A stretch of 64,000 nt of DNA from Granulicella sp964247595 (GTDB lineage Bacteria > Acidobacteriota > Terriglobia > Terriglobales > Acidobacteriaceae). The notes under the pieces were generated by a model. The model was not told where the DNA came from. It was given only the letters and a program-made list of their open reading frames with translations, and did not search any database. The stretch is from contig CAXTUW010000008.1 in the NCBI GenBank assembly GCA_964247595.1, positions 69,568 to 133,567 of the forward strand, read 5' to 3'. The position numbers and the translations under genes are program-made. Shown piece after piece: positions 17,099-26,132 of the stretch (the first letter of the stretch is position 1; each line of letters starts with the position of its first letter).

Positions 17099-18370
17099 AT
17101 GAACGTGCGCTTTGAACTTTTCATTGCTTTCCGCTATCTGCGGGCCCGCCGTCGGCAGGCCGTCGTCGGCCTGATCACGGGCATCTCGATCGCAGGCGTC
17201 GCAGCGGGCGTCGCAGCGCTCGTCATCGCGCTCGCGATCACCAATGGCATGCGCCGCGACCTCCAGGATCGCCTTGTCGGCGCGACAGCGCATGTGGAGC
17301 TGCTGCGCATCTCTGGTGACGGCATCCACGACTGGCGTCCCCTCATGGCACGCCTCGCGCGCACCCCACACGTCGTAGCCGTCGCACCTGGGCTCTACGG
17401 CGAGGTGCTCATCTCCCGCGGACCACGCTCCGGCGGCGCGCTCATCAAAGGCATCGTGCCCGGGGATGAGCTCCGCATCGGCAACCTCCTCCAATCGGTA
17501 AATGAGGGCTCATACCAGCCCCTTCACCCCCCTCCCACCAGTCCGAACCCGCACGATCTCACCATCACCGATGCCGCTACCCCGCCCCTCGTCCTCGGTC
17601 ACGAACTCGCCGTCACCCTCGGTGCTACCGTGGGGGATACGCTGCTGGTCACCAGCCCCCAAGGCGAACTCACCCCACTTGGTCTGATTCCGCGCTATCA
17701 GCGTTTCGTCGTAGCGGGCATCTTCTCATCCGGCTTCTATCAGTACGATTCCGCCTACGCCTTTATGCGTCTCGCCGACGCGCAACACCTGTTCTCCGAG
17801 CCCGATCTGGTCAGCGTGCTCAGCTTCCGCCTCGACGATCTCAACCGCGCCCCGCAAGTCGCGCGCGCGCTGGACATCGCAGCCGGCTCCGGCTACCAGG
17901 CGACCACTTGGCAGGAGCAAAACCGTGAGCTCTTCCGTGCCCTCAAGCTCGAGCAGGCTGTCACGTTTGTCGTGCTCGCCCTGATCGTCCTCGTCGCCGC
18001 GCTCAATATCCTCAGCGCCATCACCATGATGGTCATGGAAAAGACCCGCGACATCGCCGTGATGATGAGCTTCGGGGTCACCCCACGCCAGATCCGCCGT
18101 ATCTTTCTGCTGCAAGGCCTATTGATCTCCGCCGTTGGCACCGTTCTGGGGCTCGTTCTGGGCTACGCGGGCAGCCTGCTCGGGGCGCACTACCGCTTCA
18201 TCCAGCTCGACCCCGGCGTGTATTCCATCGATCACCTGCCCTTTGCACCGCGGGCGCTAGATGCCTTGCTCGTTGCGGCGGTATCGCTCGGTATTGCGCT
18301 GCTGGCGACGCTGTATCCGTCGCGCTCGGCCGCAAATGTATTGCCCGCCGAGGCGCTGCGATATGAGTAG
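17099..18370 (+). CDS. LolC/LolE-type lipoprotein-releasing ABC permease
   Basis: 423 residues. N-terminal RYLRARRRQAVVGLITGISI with a first membrane helix at about 25-47, a large periplasmic domain (about 50-265), and three C-terminal helices in an FtsX domain (ALIVLVAALNILSAITMMVM, LLISAVGTVLGLVLGYAG, ALLVAAVSLGIALLATLYPS), then RSAANVLPAEALRYE. Family role: with a LolD ATPase it extracts lipoproteins from the inner membrane for LolA. The matching ATPase gene is 2.4 kb downstream on the same strand, not adjacent. Confidence 0.9.
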   Translation: MNVRFELFIAFRYLRARRRQAVVGLITGISIAGVAAGVAALVIALAITNGMRRDLQDRLVGATAHVELLRISGDGIHDWRPLMARLARTPHVVAVAPGLYGEVLISRGPRSGGALIKGIVPGDELRIGNLLQSVNEGSYQPLHPPPTSPNPHDLTITDAATPPLVLGHELAVTLGATVGDTLLVTSPQGELTPLGLIPRYQRFVVAGIFSSGFYQYDSAYAFMRLADAQHLFSEPDLVSVLSFRLDDLNRAPQVARALDIAAGSGYQATTWQEQNRELFRALKLEQAVTFVVLALIVLVAALNILSAITMMVMEKTRDIAVMMSFGVTPRQIRRIFLLQGLLISAVGTVLGLVLGYAGSLLGAHYRFIQLDPGVYSIDHLPFAPRALDALLVAAVSLGIALLATLYPSRSAANVLPAEALRYE

Positions 18371-18413
18371 TTCGTCCCTTTGCCTCAGGTTATGATGGGC
18401 GGAGGGAGACGGT

Positions 18414-18914
18414 ATGGGCGTCATCGAAGATAGCCGCAAGGTGCTGCAGGATTTCCTCGCCCCCGAGTTGCGCGCGATTGCCGTACGGCTCGATGCGCTG
18501 GAAAAGCGCATCGACGAGCGTTTTGCTGAAACGGACAAAACCAGCAAGATGCGATTCGATGCCGTGGATCAACGCTTTGCTGAAGCCGACAAGACCAGCA
18601 AAGTACGCTTCGATGCCGTGGATCAACGCTTTGCTGAAGCTGATAAGACCAGCAAAGTGCGATTCGATGCCGTGGATCGTCGTCTCGCTGAGGCCGATAA
18701 GACCAGCAAAGTACGCTTCGATGCCGTGGATCAACGTCTCGGGGAATTCAATAAGCGGATGGATGCTCTGGAACGCCAGACGGAGGCCGTCGACCGTCGT
18801 GCCGAGGCGCGGCATCAGGAAGTGATGTCCGCCATTCGGCAAGTGCTCGACCTCAACGCCATCCAGCAACGCCTCGCGCGGCTGGAGTCACAGCAGCAGA
18901 CAACGCACCAGTAG
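18414..18914 (+). CDS. coiled-coil protein with four 18-residue tandem repeats
   Basis: 166 residues, entirely helical with heptad patterning and no signal peptide. Residues 36-107 are four copies of an 18-residue unit (consensus RFAEADKTSKVRFDAVDQ), followed by a partial degenerate unit. The four 54-base DNA units are nearly identical (18519-18734), so copy number may vary. The flanks are coiled coil too (LDALEKRIDERF; MDALERQTEAVDRRAEARHQ). Function unknown; it may be a tether or a structural rod. It sits between the Lol permease and an esterase. Confidence 0.7.
   Translation: MGVIEDSRKVLQDFLAPELRAIAVRLDALEKRIDERFAETDKTSKMRFDAVDQRFAEADKTSKVRFDAVDQRFAEADKTSKVRFDAVDRRLAEADKTSKVRFDAVDQRLGEFNKRMDALERQTEAVDRRAEARHQEVMSAIRQVLDLNAIQQRLARLESQQQTTHQ
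18519..18734 (+). repeat. four tandem 54-bp coding repeats
   Basis: Units of 54 bases that encode the 18-residue heptad-like repeat of the coiled-coil protein. Middle units differ by only a few bases. Confidence 0.85.
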
Positions 18915-18965
18915 TCCCGCAAGTCTGCGGCAAGTTATCTGGACGTATACACTGCGCATGCTTTT

Positions 18966-18995
18966 TTTGCCATTCGCGAAGGGAATTTGCGGTTC
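18966..18995 (+). repeat. dispersed repeat family 1, degenerate copy
   Basis: Reads GCCATTCGCGAAGGGAAT followed by TTGCG, between the coiled-coil gene and the convergent esterase gene. Confidence 0.55.
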
Positions 18996-19071
18996 GGCTC
19001 GCCGCGTGGCTACGGTTAAATGAGCCAATTTGGGGCCAAAACTGCCTCAAGTATTTCATCCGCATGCCACT

Positions 19072-20079
19072 CTACTCCGCCACCATCCCAATGGTTCGCA
19101 GCCAAGTCTCTACCAACTGCGGCCATGCCGTTACCGGAAACTTCGTGCGCCGCAGCCCAAAGGCGTGCCCGCCCTGCGCGTAGAGGTGCATCTCGACGGG
19201 CACACCGGCCTTCTTTAAGGCGATGTAGTACGCCAATGCGTCGTTGACATTGTCCACGTGGTCGTCCTCATTCTGCAGCAGGAACGTAGGCGGTGTCTGG
19301 CTGGTGACCTGCAGATCGGGGTTCAAGCCCAGGTCCTTGTCGGCCGTTGCCGGGTAGTGCAGCACGAGGTGCTTGGCACCTTGCTGCGCATCCCACTTCG
19401 CCGCCGATAACGACAGATGCCCCGGATGGATAGGCACCGCAAAGTCCGGGCGGCAACTCTCCCTGTCCGCCGCATCGACGGGTGGATACAGGCGCTTTGC
19501 AAAGTGCGTACTCATCGCCGCCGCCAAGTGCCCTCCGGATGAAAAGCCTAAAACACCGATCTTGTGCGGATCGATGCCCCATGCCGCCGCATGGAATCGC
19601 ACCAGTCCCACTGTGCGCTGCGCATCTTCCAACGCCATCGGCGATTCCGGATACGGCCCCGATTTCGGGTACGGCCCCACGTCCGTTACACGGTACTTCA
19701 ACAGCACACAGGTGATCCCTTTGGCCGTCAGCCAATCACAGACCTCCGTACCTTCAAAATCAATGGCCAGCACCTGGTAGCCCCCACCTGGAAAGACGAC
19801 CACAGCGACACCCGTATTCTTTCCTTTGGGTGAGTAGACCGTCATCGTGGGCCGAGTGACCTCCGTCACGGAGGTCACCGGCCTGCCGGCAATCAACGCT
19901 TCCTTTCCGGATACCGTGGTAGTCTCCGGCCCTGCAACAGGCTGCGGATCCGGCACCGCTCCCGGCCAGATCGACACCTGTGTATGACTTGGTGAAGGCT
20001 GCCAGGCAGGCACCTGCGCGCCCAGGCTGCCGACTGCAAACACGACCGAGAGGGCAAGAATCGAAGGTTTGATCGCCAT
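19072..20079 (-). CDS. secreted alpha/beta-hydrolase (BD-FAE/acetylesterase-like)
   Basis: 335 residues with a signal peptide (1-21). The alpha/beta-hydrolase core has an oxyanion-type VVFPGGGYQ, the nucleophile elbow GFSSGGH, an Asp in NEDDHVDNVN and a His in QGGHAFGLR, giving a complete Ser-Asp-His triad. The layout resembles bacterial acetylxylan or feruloyl esterase-like enzymes that trim polysaccharide esters in the periplasm or outside the cell. The substrate cannot be read from sequence. Divergent from the carboxymuconolactone-decarboxylase-like gene. Confidence 0.85.
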   Translation of the reverse strand: MAIKPSILALSVVFAVGSLGAQVPAWQPSPSHTQVSIWPGAVPDPQPVAGPETTTVSGKEALIAGRPVTSVTEVTRPTMTVYSPKGKNTGVAVVVFPGGGYQVLAIDFEGTEVCDWLTAKGITCVLLKYRVTDVGPYPKSGPYPESPMALEDAQRTVGLVRFHAAAWGIDPHKIGVLGFSSGGHLAAAMSTHFAKRLYPPVDAADRESCRPDFAVPIHPGHLSLSAAKWDAQQGAKHLVLHYPATADKDLGLNPDLQVTSQTPPTFLLQNEDDHVDNVNDALAYYIALKKAGVPVEMHLYAQGGHAFGLRRTKFPVTAWPQLVETWLRTIGMVAE

Positions 20080-20175
20080 GCCTTCAGCTTATCCACTACG
20101 CGCCGCCGGCAGAAGTTTCCACTGGGGTCCATCCTTAGCGATGCTCCCCTCAATGGCTCGTTACACTGAAAGCCC

Positions 20176-20802
20176 ATGCCACCGCGCCTTCGCTATCCCG
20201 AGTTCGCCCCCGAGGGCATCGCCTCCCTTCGCGCGGCCGAGCACTACCTGAACGCCGCGACCGCACTCCCTGCCGTGCTCCTTGAGTTAATACGGTTGCG
20301 TGTCTCGCTCCAAAATGGCTGTGAGTTTTGCATCGGCCATCACACGAACGAACTGCGCAAGCACAACGAACCGGAGTCCCGGATCGAGGCGCTCGGGGAT
20401 TGGCAGAACTCCGCCGCCTTCACGCCAAAGGAACGCGCCGCCCTCGCTTGGACCGATTCCGTCACTGATATCCAGACCCGGCACGCGGCCGACGACGACT
20501 ATGCCGCCGTATCCACCTTTTTCCACGAGAAGGACCTCGTCGACCTGACCTTCGCCATCGCCAGCGTCAACGCCTGGAACCGCATGTCCATCGCCTTCCG
20601 CGCCGAGTGGGACCCCGGCCGCGCCCACCAGCAATCGGCAACACCCTGCGAGCAAGTTACAAAGACCGAAGCGGCACGCGAGACCAGCCCGACACCCTCC
20701 GCCACGACCGCGCAATCCCTTGCCCAGACCACCCCTGCCCACGAGGACGCTCCCACCCAGGATGTTGTCGACGGTGATGGCGGCAAGGTCGCGCAGGACT
20801 GA
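20176..20802 (+). CDS. AhpD-like carboxymuconolactone decarboxylase family protein
   Basis: 208 residues. The family core spans residues 1-150, with the redox motif Cys49-Glu-Phe-Cys52 in CEFCIGHH (His55, His56), as in AhpD peroxidase partners. The 55-residue C-terminal tail (rich in Thr, Ala, Pro) is unusual and looks disordered. Its last base pair overlaps the start of the LolD-like gene (TGATG), so both are translated together; a functional link to lipoprotein export is not evident. Confidence 0.85.
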   Translation: MPPRLRYPEFAPEGIASLRAAEHYLNAATALPAVLLELIRLRVSLQNGCEFCIGHHTNELRKHNEPESRIEALGDWQNSAAFTPKERAALAWTDSVTDIQTRHAADDDYAAVSTFFHEKDLVDLTFAIASVNAWNRMSIAFRAEWDPGRAHQQSATPCEQVTKTEAARETSPTPSATTAQSLAQTTPAHEDAPTQDVVDGDGGKVAQD

Positions 20803-21557
20803 TGGATGCTCCCCAGCACGGGCCCGCCACGCCGTCCGGCCCAGCCGCGGCGGAGGTGCTCCTCAGCGCCCGCAAACTCAGCAAGACCTACGCTGCGACA
20901 ACCCGGAGCGGCACCACTGTCCAACTCTTTCGTGATCTGTCACTCGACGTCGCCCCCGGGGAATCCGTCGCGATTGTCGGCCAAAGTGGAGCCGGAAAAA
21001 GTTCCCTGCTGCACCTGCTCGCCGGGCTCGATAAGCCCACCTCCGGCGAAGTCTGGCTCCGTGCGGCCGAGATCGGTCGCTTGAACCCGGAAGCCTCTGC
21101 CAAACTCCGCAACCAGGCCTTCGGCTTCGTCTGGCAGTTCCACTACCTGCTACCCGAGTTCACAGCACTCGAAAATATCGCTCTGCCGCTGCTGGCGCGC
21201 GGTATGGGCCGCCAACAGGCGCTTGACGAAGCCGCCCGTTGGCTCACCCGGGTCGAGCTCGGCCCCCGCGCCGAGCATCGTTCCGGCGAACTTTCCGGCG
21301 GCGAACAACAGCGGGTCGCCATCGCCCGCGCCTTGGTCACCCGGCCTCAGATACTGCTTGCTGACGAGCCCACCGGCGATCTCGACGACACCACAGCCGC
21401 CCACCTTTTCGACCTCCTGCAACGGCTTTGCCTGGAGGACGGCTTGGCCGTGGTCGTTGTCACCCACAATCTCGACATTGCCGACCGCTGCGATCGCGTG
21501 CTGCGCCTTCGCGGCGGCCAACTGGAGCCGGTAGCACGCCCAGTAAGGCCAGATTGA
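20802..21557 (+). CDS. lolD: LolD/MacB-type ABC transporter ATPase
   Basis: 251 residues. Walker A GQSGAGKSS, the Q-loop region WQFHYLLPEFTALENIALPL characteristic of the LolD/MacB group, signature LSGGEQQRVAIARAL, Walker B ILLADEPTGDLD and switch His in VVTHNL are all present. It powers lipoprotein release or another FtsX-type permease; the LolC/E-like permease encoded at 17099-18370 is the obvious partner. The N-terminal 25 residues are a low-complexity addition. Confidence 0.9.
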   Translation: MDAPQHGPATPSGPAAAEVLLSARKLSKTYAATTRSGTTVQLFRDLSLDVAPGESVAIVGQSGAGKSSLLHLLAGLDKPTSGEVWLRAAEIGRLNPEASAKLRNQAFGFVWQFHYLLPEFTALENIALPLLARGMGRQQALDEAARWLTRVELGPRAEHRSGELSGGEQQRVAIARALVTRPQILLADEPTGDLDDTTAAHLFDLLQRLCLEDGLAVVVVTHNLDIADRCDRVLRLRGGQLEPVARPVRPD

Positions 21558-21990
21558 CTCGCCCTTTGGAAGGAGTGGACTTCAGTTCCGCCGTGAGCAC
21601 GACCATCACAAGCGTGGATCAGCGACCAACGGGAAATGAGGGGAGTGAATCAGCTCTCTCCGTAAAGCTGCACCGGGCATTTACATGCTGCAACATCTGA
21701 GGGATTGCCCTCAACCTATTCCCATGCACGACCATCTTTCACCACGCGCAACACGCCCCCATTCCCATTTGCGACCGAATTTCAACAACTGTGTCCAATC
21801 GTTGGTAACCAGTGGGGGTTCGGCGTTCGCAAATGTGTGCATGCCCGGATACACTGGTCGCAACTCTCTGGCTGCCTAACCCGGCACTTGAGTCCTTCCC
21901 GCCGCAACTCATCGCGGCGGCCACGGTTTTCCATCGCAGACCACGCCCTCCTCTTTAGAACGGGCGAGGGCGATGGGTCGAAGGGGGAGC
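21558..21990. other. 433-base leader region upstream of clpC
   Basis: No coding sequence visible. It contains a 70-base stem-loop (separate entry) and the clpC ribosome-binding site. I see neither a CIRCE nor a CtsR operator. Confidence 0.5.
21766..21835 (+). promoter_or_regulatory. structured leader element upstream of clpC
   Basis: CATTTGCGA (21766-21774) pairs with TCGCAAATG (21827-21835), continued by CCGAA / TTCGG (21775-21779 with 21819-21823) across a 3-base bulge, with an inner CCAA-TCG-TTGG hairpin in the loop. It could be an RNA switch or a protein-binding site for heat-shock control. Confidence 0.35.
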
Positions 21991-24486
21991 ATGTTCGAAC
22001 GTTATACAGAGAAGGCCCGGCGCGTCATCTTCTTCGCGCGTTACGAGGCGAGTCAGTTCGGTTCGCCGTACATTGAAACCGAACACCTCCTACTGGGCCT
22101 GCTTCGCGAAGATAAAGCGCTTACCAACCGCTTTCTCCGCTCGCATGCATCCGTAGAATCCATTCGCAAGCAGATTGAACAACACACCACCGTCCGTGAA
22201 AAGGTTTCGACCTCCGTCGACCTGCCACTCTCCAATGAATGCAAGCGCGTGCTCGCCTATGCCGCCGAGGAAGCGGAGCGGCTGAGTCACAAGCACATTG
22301 GGACGGAACATCTTTTACTGGGCCTCCTGCGCGAAGAAAAGTGCTTCGCCGCGGAGATCCTTACTGAACGCGGTTTGCGCCTGCCGGCCATCCGCGAGGA
22401 GCTACAGCGCTCCACGCAGGAGAAGCCTCAGGGCGGTGCGTCTTCTGCCTCCGGGTCCGGCAAGGGGCGCGGCCAGCAGCAGGAGCAATCCATGCTGGCC
22501 GAGTTCTCACGCGATCTCACCCAGGCGGCGCAAGATCAAACTTTGGATCCGCTCGTCGGCCGTGATTTCGAGGTCGAGCGCGTCATCCAGATCCTGTGCC
22601 GCCGCACCAAGAACAACCCCGTTCTCATCGGCGAGCCCGGCGTCGGTAAGACCGCCATCGTCGAAGGTCTCGCGCAGAAGATCGCCGACGGTGAGGTACC
22701 GTCCTTCCTGGCCGAAAAGCGTGTTCTCTCGCTCGACCTCAGCCTCATCGTCGCGGGTACCAAGTACCGCGGCCAGTTCGAGGAACGGCTCAAGACGATC
22801 ATGAAGGAGTTGATGGAAAATCAGAACTCCATTGTGTTTATCGATGAGTTGCACACCCTCGTTGGTGCCGGTTCCGCCGAGGGCTCCCTCGATGCCGCCA
22901 ACATTCTCAAGCCGGCCCTCAGCCGCGGCGAGATCCAGTGCATCGGCGCCACCACCCCGGCCGAGTTCCGCAAGTCGATCGAGAAGGATCGCTCGCTTGA
23001 ACGCCGCTTCCAGGCTGTCAAGGTGCCGCCGCCAAACGAAGCCGACGCCATCAAGATCATCATGGGCATCAAGGACAAGTACGAGAAGTTCCACGCCGTC
23101 AGCTATACCGACGACGCGGTCTCCTTCTCCGTCACCCACTCCAGCCGCTACATCCCTGACCGCTTCCTGCCGGATAAGGCCATCGATCTCATCGATGAGG
23201 CCGGGGCTCGCGTCAAGCTGCGCCAGACCACCCTGCCCGAGGAGCTGACCGAGGTCCAGAAGCGGATCAAGTTCATCGTGCACCGGATGGAAAACGCCAT
23301 CGCGAACCACGAGTTCGAGAAGGCCCGCTTCTACTCCGACGAGGAGCGCAAAGAGCGCGAGAACCTGCGCGCCCTCCGCGACAAATACCACCTTGACGAA
23401 TCAAGCTCCGGCATCGTCGGCCGCGAGGACATTGAGGACGTTGTCTCCCGCTGGACTGGCGTGCCCATCACCTCGATCAAGGAAGAAGAGACTCAGAAGC
23501 TGCTTCGCGTCGAGGAAGAGCTGCACAAGCGCGTCATCTCGCAGGATAAGGCCATCAGCGCCCTGGCCCGCGCGATCCGTCGTTCGCGTGCCGGCTTGAA
23601 GAACCCCGCCCGCCCAATCGGTTCGTTCCTGTTCCTCGGACCCACCGGCGTTGGTAAAACGGAGGTGGCGCGTACCCTGGCCCACTTCCTCTTCGGCTCC
23701 GAAAAGGCGCTGGTCCGGTTCGATATGTCGGAGTTTATGGAGAAGCACTCCGTTTCCAAGCTCATCGGCTCGCCTCCGGGCTACGTCGGCTACGAGGAAG
23801 GCGGTCAGCTCACAGAGCGCGTCAAGCGGAACCCCTACTCCGTCGTCCTGCTCGACGAAGTTGAAAAAGCTCATCCGGATGTCTTTAACTTGCTGCTGCA
23901 AGTCTTTGAGGACGGACAGCTTACCGATGGTCTGGGAAATACGGTCGACTTCAAGAACACGATCCTCATCATGACCTCGAATATCGGGGCCAAGCACCTG
24001 ATGAAACGTGAAAGCCTCGGCTTTCAGTCGTCCAAGGACGAGGTCGTCTTCTCCAAGATGCAGGAGATGGTGATGGGTGAGGTGAAGCGCACCTTCAACC
24101 CCGAATTCATCAATCGCCTCGATGAGGTCATCGTCTTTACCGCGCTGACCGACCCCGAACTCATGCAGATTATCGAGCTGCTGATTCAGCAGCTCAACAC
24201 CAACCTCGTCCACAAGGCGATCACCATCTCTGTACAGGACGATGCCAAGCGTTGGATTATGGCCAAAACCCTGGTCGATCGCTCTTACGGTGCCCGTCCT
24301 CTGCGTCGCGCCTTGCAGCGCTACATTGAGGACCCGCTCTCGGAGGCGCTCATCGCCGGTCAGATCAACGAACGGCCTGCGTTCCTCGATGTCTACCTGG
24401 ATGGTGACCAGCTCTTCTACCGTCCCGTCTCGCCGGACGGTACAAGCGAGGAACCCGCAGTAGGCCTGGCTCTCAGCATCGCCTAA
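21991..24486 (+). CDS. clpC: ATP-dependent Clp protease ATPase subunit ClpC
   Basis: 831 residues. An N-terminal Clp repeat domain (1-145: two repeats around TEHLLLGLLRE) is followed by AAA+ domain 1 (Walker A GEPGVGKTA), a middle domain with the ClpC-type short M region (about 410-470), and AAA+ domain 2 (Walker A GPTGVGKTE, then the Clp loop GYVGYEEGGQLTE). It unfolds substrates for ClpP. The start at 21991 has AGGGGGAG just upstream; an in-frame ATG 18 bases earlier would bury that site. Followed by a strong terminator. Confidence 0.97.
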   Translation: MFERYTEKARRVIFFARYEASQFGSPYIETEHLLLGLLREDKALTNRFLRSHASVESIRKQIEQHTTVREKVSTSVDLPLSNECKRVLAYAAEEAERLSHKHIGTEHLLLGLLREEKCFAAEILTERGLRLPAIREELQRSTQEKPQGGASSASGSGKGRGQQQEQSMLAEFSRDLTQAAQDQTLDPLVGRDFEVERVIQILCRRTKNNPVLIGEPGVGKTAIVEGLAQKIADGEVPSFLAEKRVLSLDLSLIVAGTKYRGQFEERLKTIMKELMENQNSIVFIDELHTLVGAGSAEGSLDAANILKPALSRGEIQCIGATTPAEFRKSIEKDRSLERRFQAVKVPPPNEADAIKIIMGIKDKYEKFHAVSYTDDAVSFSVTHSSRYIPDRFLPDKAIDLIDEAGARVKLRQTTLPEELTEVQKRIKFIVHRMENAIANHEFEKARFYSDEERKERENLRALRDKYHLDESSSGIVGREDIEDVVSRWTGVPITSIKEEETQKLLRVEEELHKRVISQDKAISALARAIRRSRAGLKNPARPIGSFLFLGPTGVGKTEVARTLAHFLFGSEKALVRFDMSEFMEKHSVSKLIGSPPGYVGYEEGGQLTERVKRNPYSVVLLDEVEKAHPDVFNLLLQVFEDGQLTDGLGNTVDFKNTILIMTSNIGAKHLMKRESLGFQSSKDEVVFSKMQEMVMGEVKRTFNPEFINRLDEVIVFTALTDPELMQIIELLIQQLNTNLVHKAITISVQDDAKRWIMAKTLVDRSYGARPLRRALQRYIEDPLSEALIAGQINERPAFLDVYLDGDQLFYRPVSPDGTSEEPAVGLALSIA

Positions 24487-24499
24487 GCTCATCACTTAC

Positions 24500-24532
24500 C
24501 AAAGGGGGACTCCGATTTGGAGTCCCCCTTTG
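24500..24532 (+). terminator. rho-independent terminator of clpC
   Basis: Fourteen-base perfect arms (CAAAGGGGGACTCC and its complement) around a 5-base loop, followed by TTTGTG. Confidence 0.9.
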
Positions 24533-24656
24533 TTTGTGTATAGGTTTGCTTGCAAGCCATCTCGTATCGGGTATGGCCGGCTCTCTTCCTGACATCTCCC
24601 CTGCCGGCCCGGTAGTATCGTAGCCACTGACCAGCTTTGCGGAGAAACGTCTCAGC

Positions 24657-25946
24657 ATGAATGCAGCACCGAAGCCTCGGGGCCCCCTGCCACGCCCCAA
24701 CCGTCCCCCGTTCGTCTCTTCCGGACGGTTTACCCCCATGCTGATTGCTCTGCTTTGTGTAGGACTCGTGGTGTTCTCGTGGCAGCGTGGCCGCGGCAAC
24801 TTCCACCGCCTTACCACAGCGGTCCTGCCCTCTGACAATGCTCCTGGCCGCCGCACCGGCCCTGGCGGTGAGGATGCCATCCGCCTTATCCGTAAGCCGG
24901 ACGCCGTCAGTGGCGACCCGGAATTTCTGTCCGCCACCTTTCTGCCCGGCCGCGGCATGAACCTGCTGCAACTCACCGCGCTCATCCCCGGCCACGGCGA
25001 GGTTCCACTCATGATGGCACCGCCGTTGGACGAAGCGGCTAATATGCTCACCGGCACGGGCCCTGACCAGAACGGCAGTTTGAGTGCCACCATGGGCGGA
25101 GCCTTTCTCGTGCCCTGGGCCGGTCGCCTCGCCGGCAAACCCTCGCCCAGCTCGGGGATCCTCCAAACCATCTGGCTGGGCCAGCGGCTGACGTTTCCGG
25201 TCTCCGCCCCGGGCAGTGTGCTTTCCACGCGAGGTCTCCTGCTGGACCGCAGCGCTGACTCCACCCATACCGATGTCGTTCTCGACGGGCAATCGGTAGA
25301 GGCCGTCTATCACCCAGGAACCTTTTCCGGGAATTGGCCCTCAACGGGTTCCGTGCATATTTCCGCCGAGCTCTCCGGCCATGCCCTGGACCTTACCGTG
25401 GCGGTACAGAATACGGGGGATACCCCCATGCCGGTCGGCATCGGCTGGATGCCCTACTTCAACATCGCCAGCCATGATCGTGCAAACGCTACACTTACGA
25501 TACCGTCCGCGACCCGCCTCGAAGCCGACCGGAATAGTGGCGTACCGACCGGCCGTCTGGCATCCGTGGCAGGAACGCCGCTGGATTTCGCTTCAGCCCA
25601 CGGTGTGCCGTTAGGTTCAGCTACGGTCGACGACACATTTGTACACCTAACAACTGGTATTCTCGCCAACGGCCCTATCGCCGAGCTGCGCGATACAGCC
25701 TTCGGCTATGGTCTGCGTATCCTGCCCAAGAGCGCCAATATTCGTGGAATGCACGTCGTAGCGCCGGCAGACAAGTCCTGGGTCTCCATCGGTCCCGTAA
25801 CCAACTACGACGACGCGCTTGGACCGGAGTGGGACACCTCGGAGAGCTCTGGGATCACCACACTGCAACCCGGCGATACCCTCACCTGGAAGGTGCGCCT
25901 GGAGCTCTTTACCTTCACCGCCGGAAGCCACGCCACCACCATGTGA
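24657..25946 (+). CDS. membrane-anchored aldose 1-epimerase (mutarotase) family protein
   Basis: 429 residues. A basic Pro-rich N-terminus precedes one membrane segment (about 28-43: MLIALLCVGLVVFSW), so the catalytic domain is probably periplasmic. The galactose mutarotase fold is supported by GGAFLVPWAGRLAG, the His-poor GIGWMPYFNI segment, and a C-terminal GPVTNYDDALGPEW. Family enzymes interconvert sugar anomers; the usual active-site His/Glu residues are not all obvious, so the activity may differ. Located alone between the clpC terminator and tig. Confidence 0.75.
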   Translation: MNAAPKPRGPLPRPNRPPFVSSGRFTPMLIALLCVGLVVFSWQRGRGNFHRLTTAVLPSDNAPGRRTGPGGEDAIRLIRKPDAVSGDPEFLSATFLPGRGMNLLQLTALIPGHGEVPLMMAPPLDEAANMLTGTGPDQNGSLSATMGGAFLVPWAGRLAGKPSPSSGILQTIWLGQRLTFPVSAPGSVLSTRGLLLDRSADSTHTDVVLDGQSVEAVYHPGTFSGNWPSTGSVHISAELSGHALDLTVAVQNTGDTPMPVGIGWMPYFNIASHDRANATLTIPSATRLEADRNSGVPTGRLASVAGTPLDFASAHGVPLGSATVDDTFVHLTTGILANGPIAELRDTAFGYGLRILPKSANIRGMHVVAPADKSWVSIGPVTNYDDALGPEWDTSESSGITTLQPGDTLTWKVRLELFTFTAGSHATTM

Positions 25947-26132
25947 CGTTCGCGATCGCGTTGTACGGCAAGGCAGTTTGCCCCCCACGTTTGACCCTGC
26001 CCGCTCAGCCTCGTATTGTTGAGGGTGCGAGGCTCCACCTTGCCCGGCTCGCGGCGTGTCACACCTGCGCCAAACCCTGGCTGCCTCAAGCTCAGAGCGC
26101 CCTTGCGCGCCACACCCCGGAAGAGACCTACA

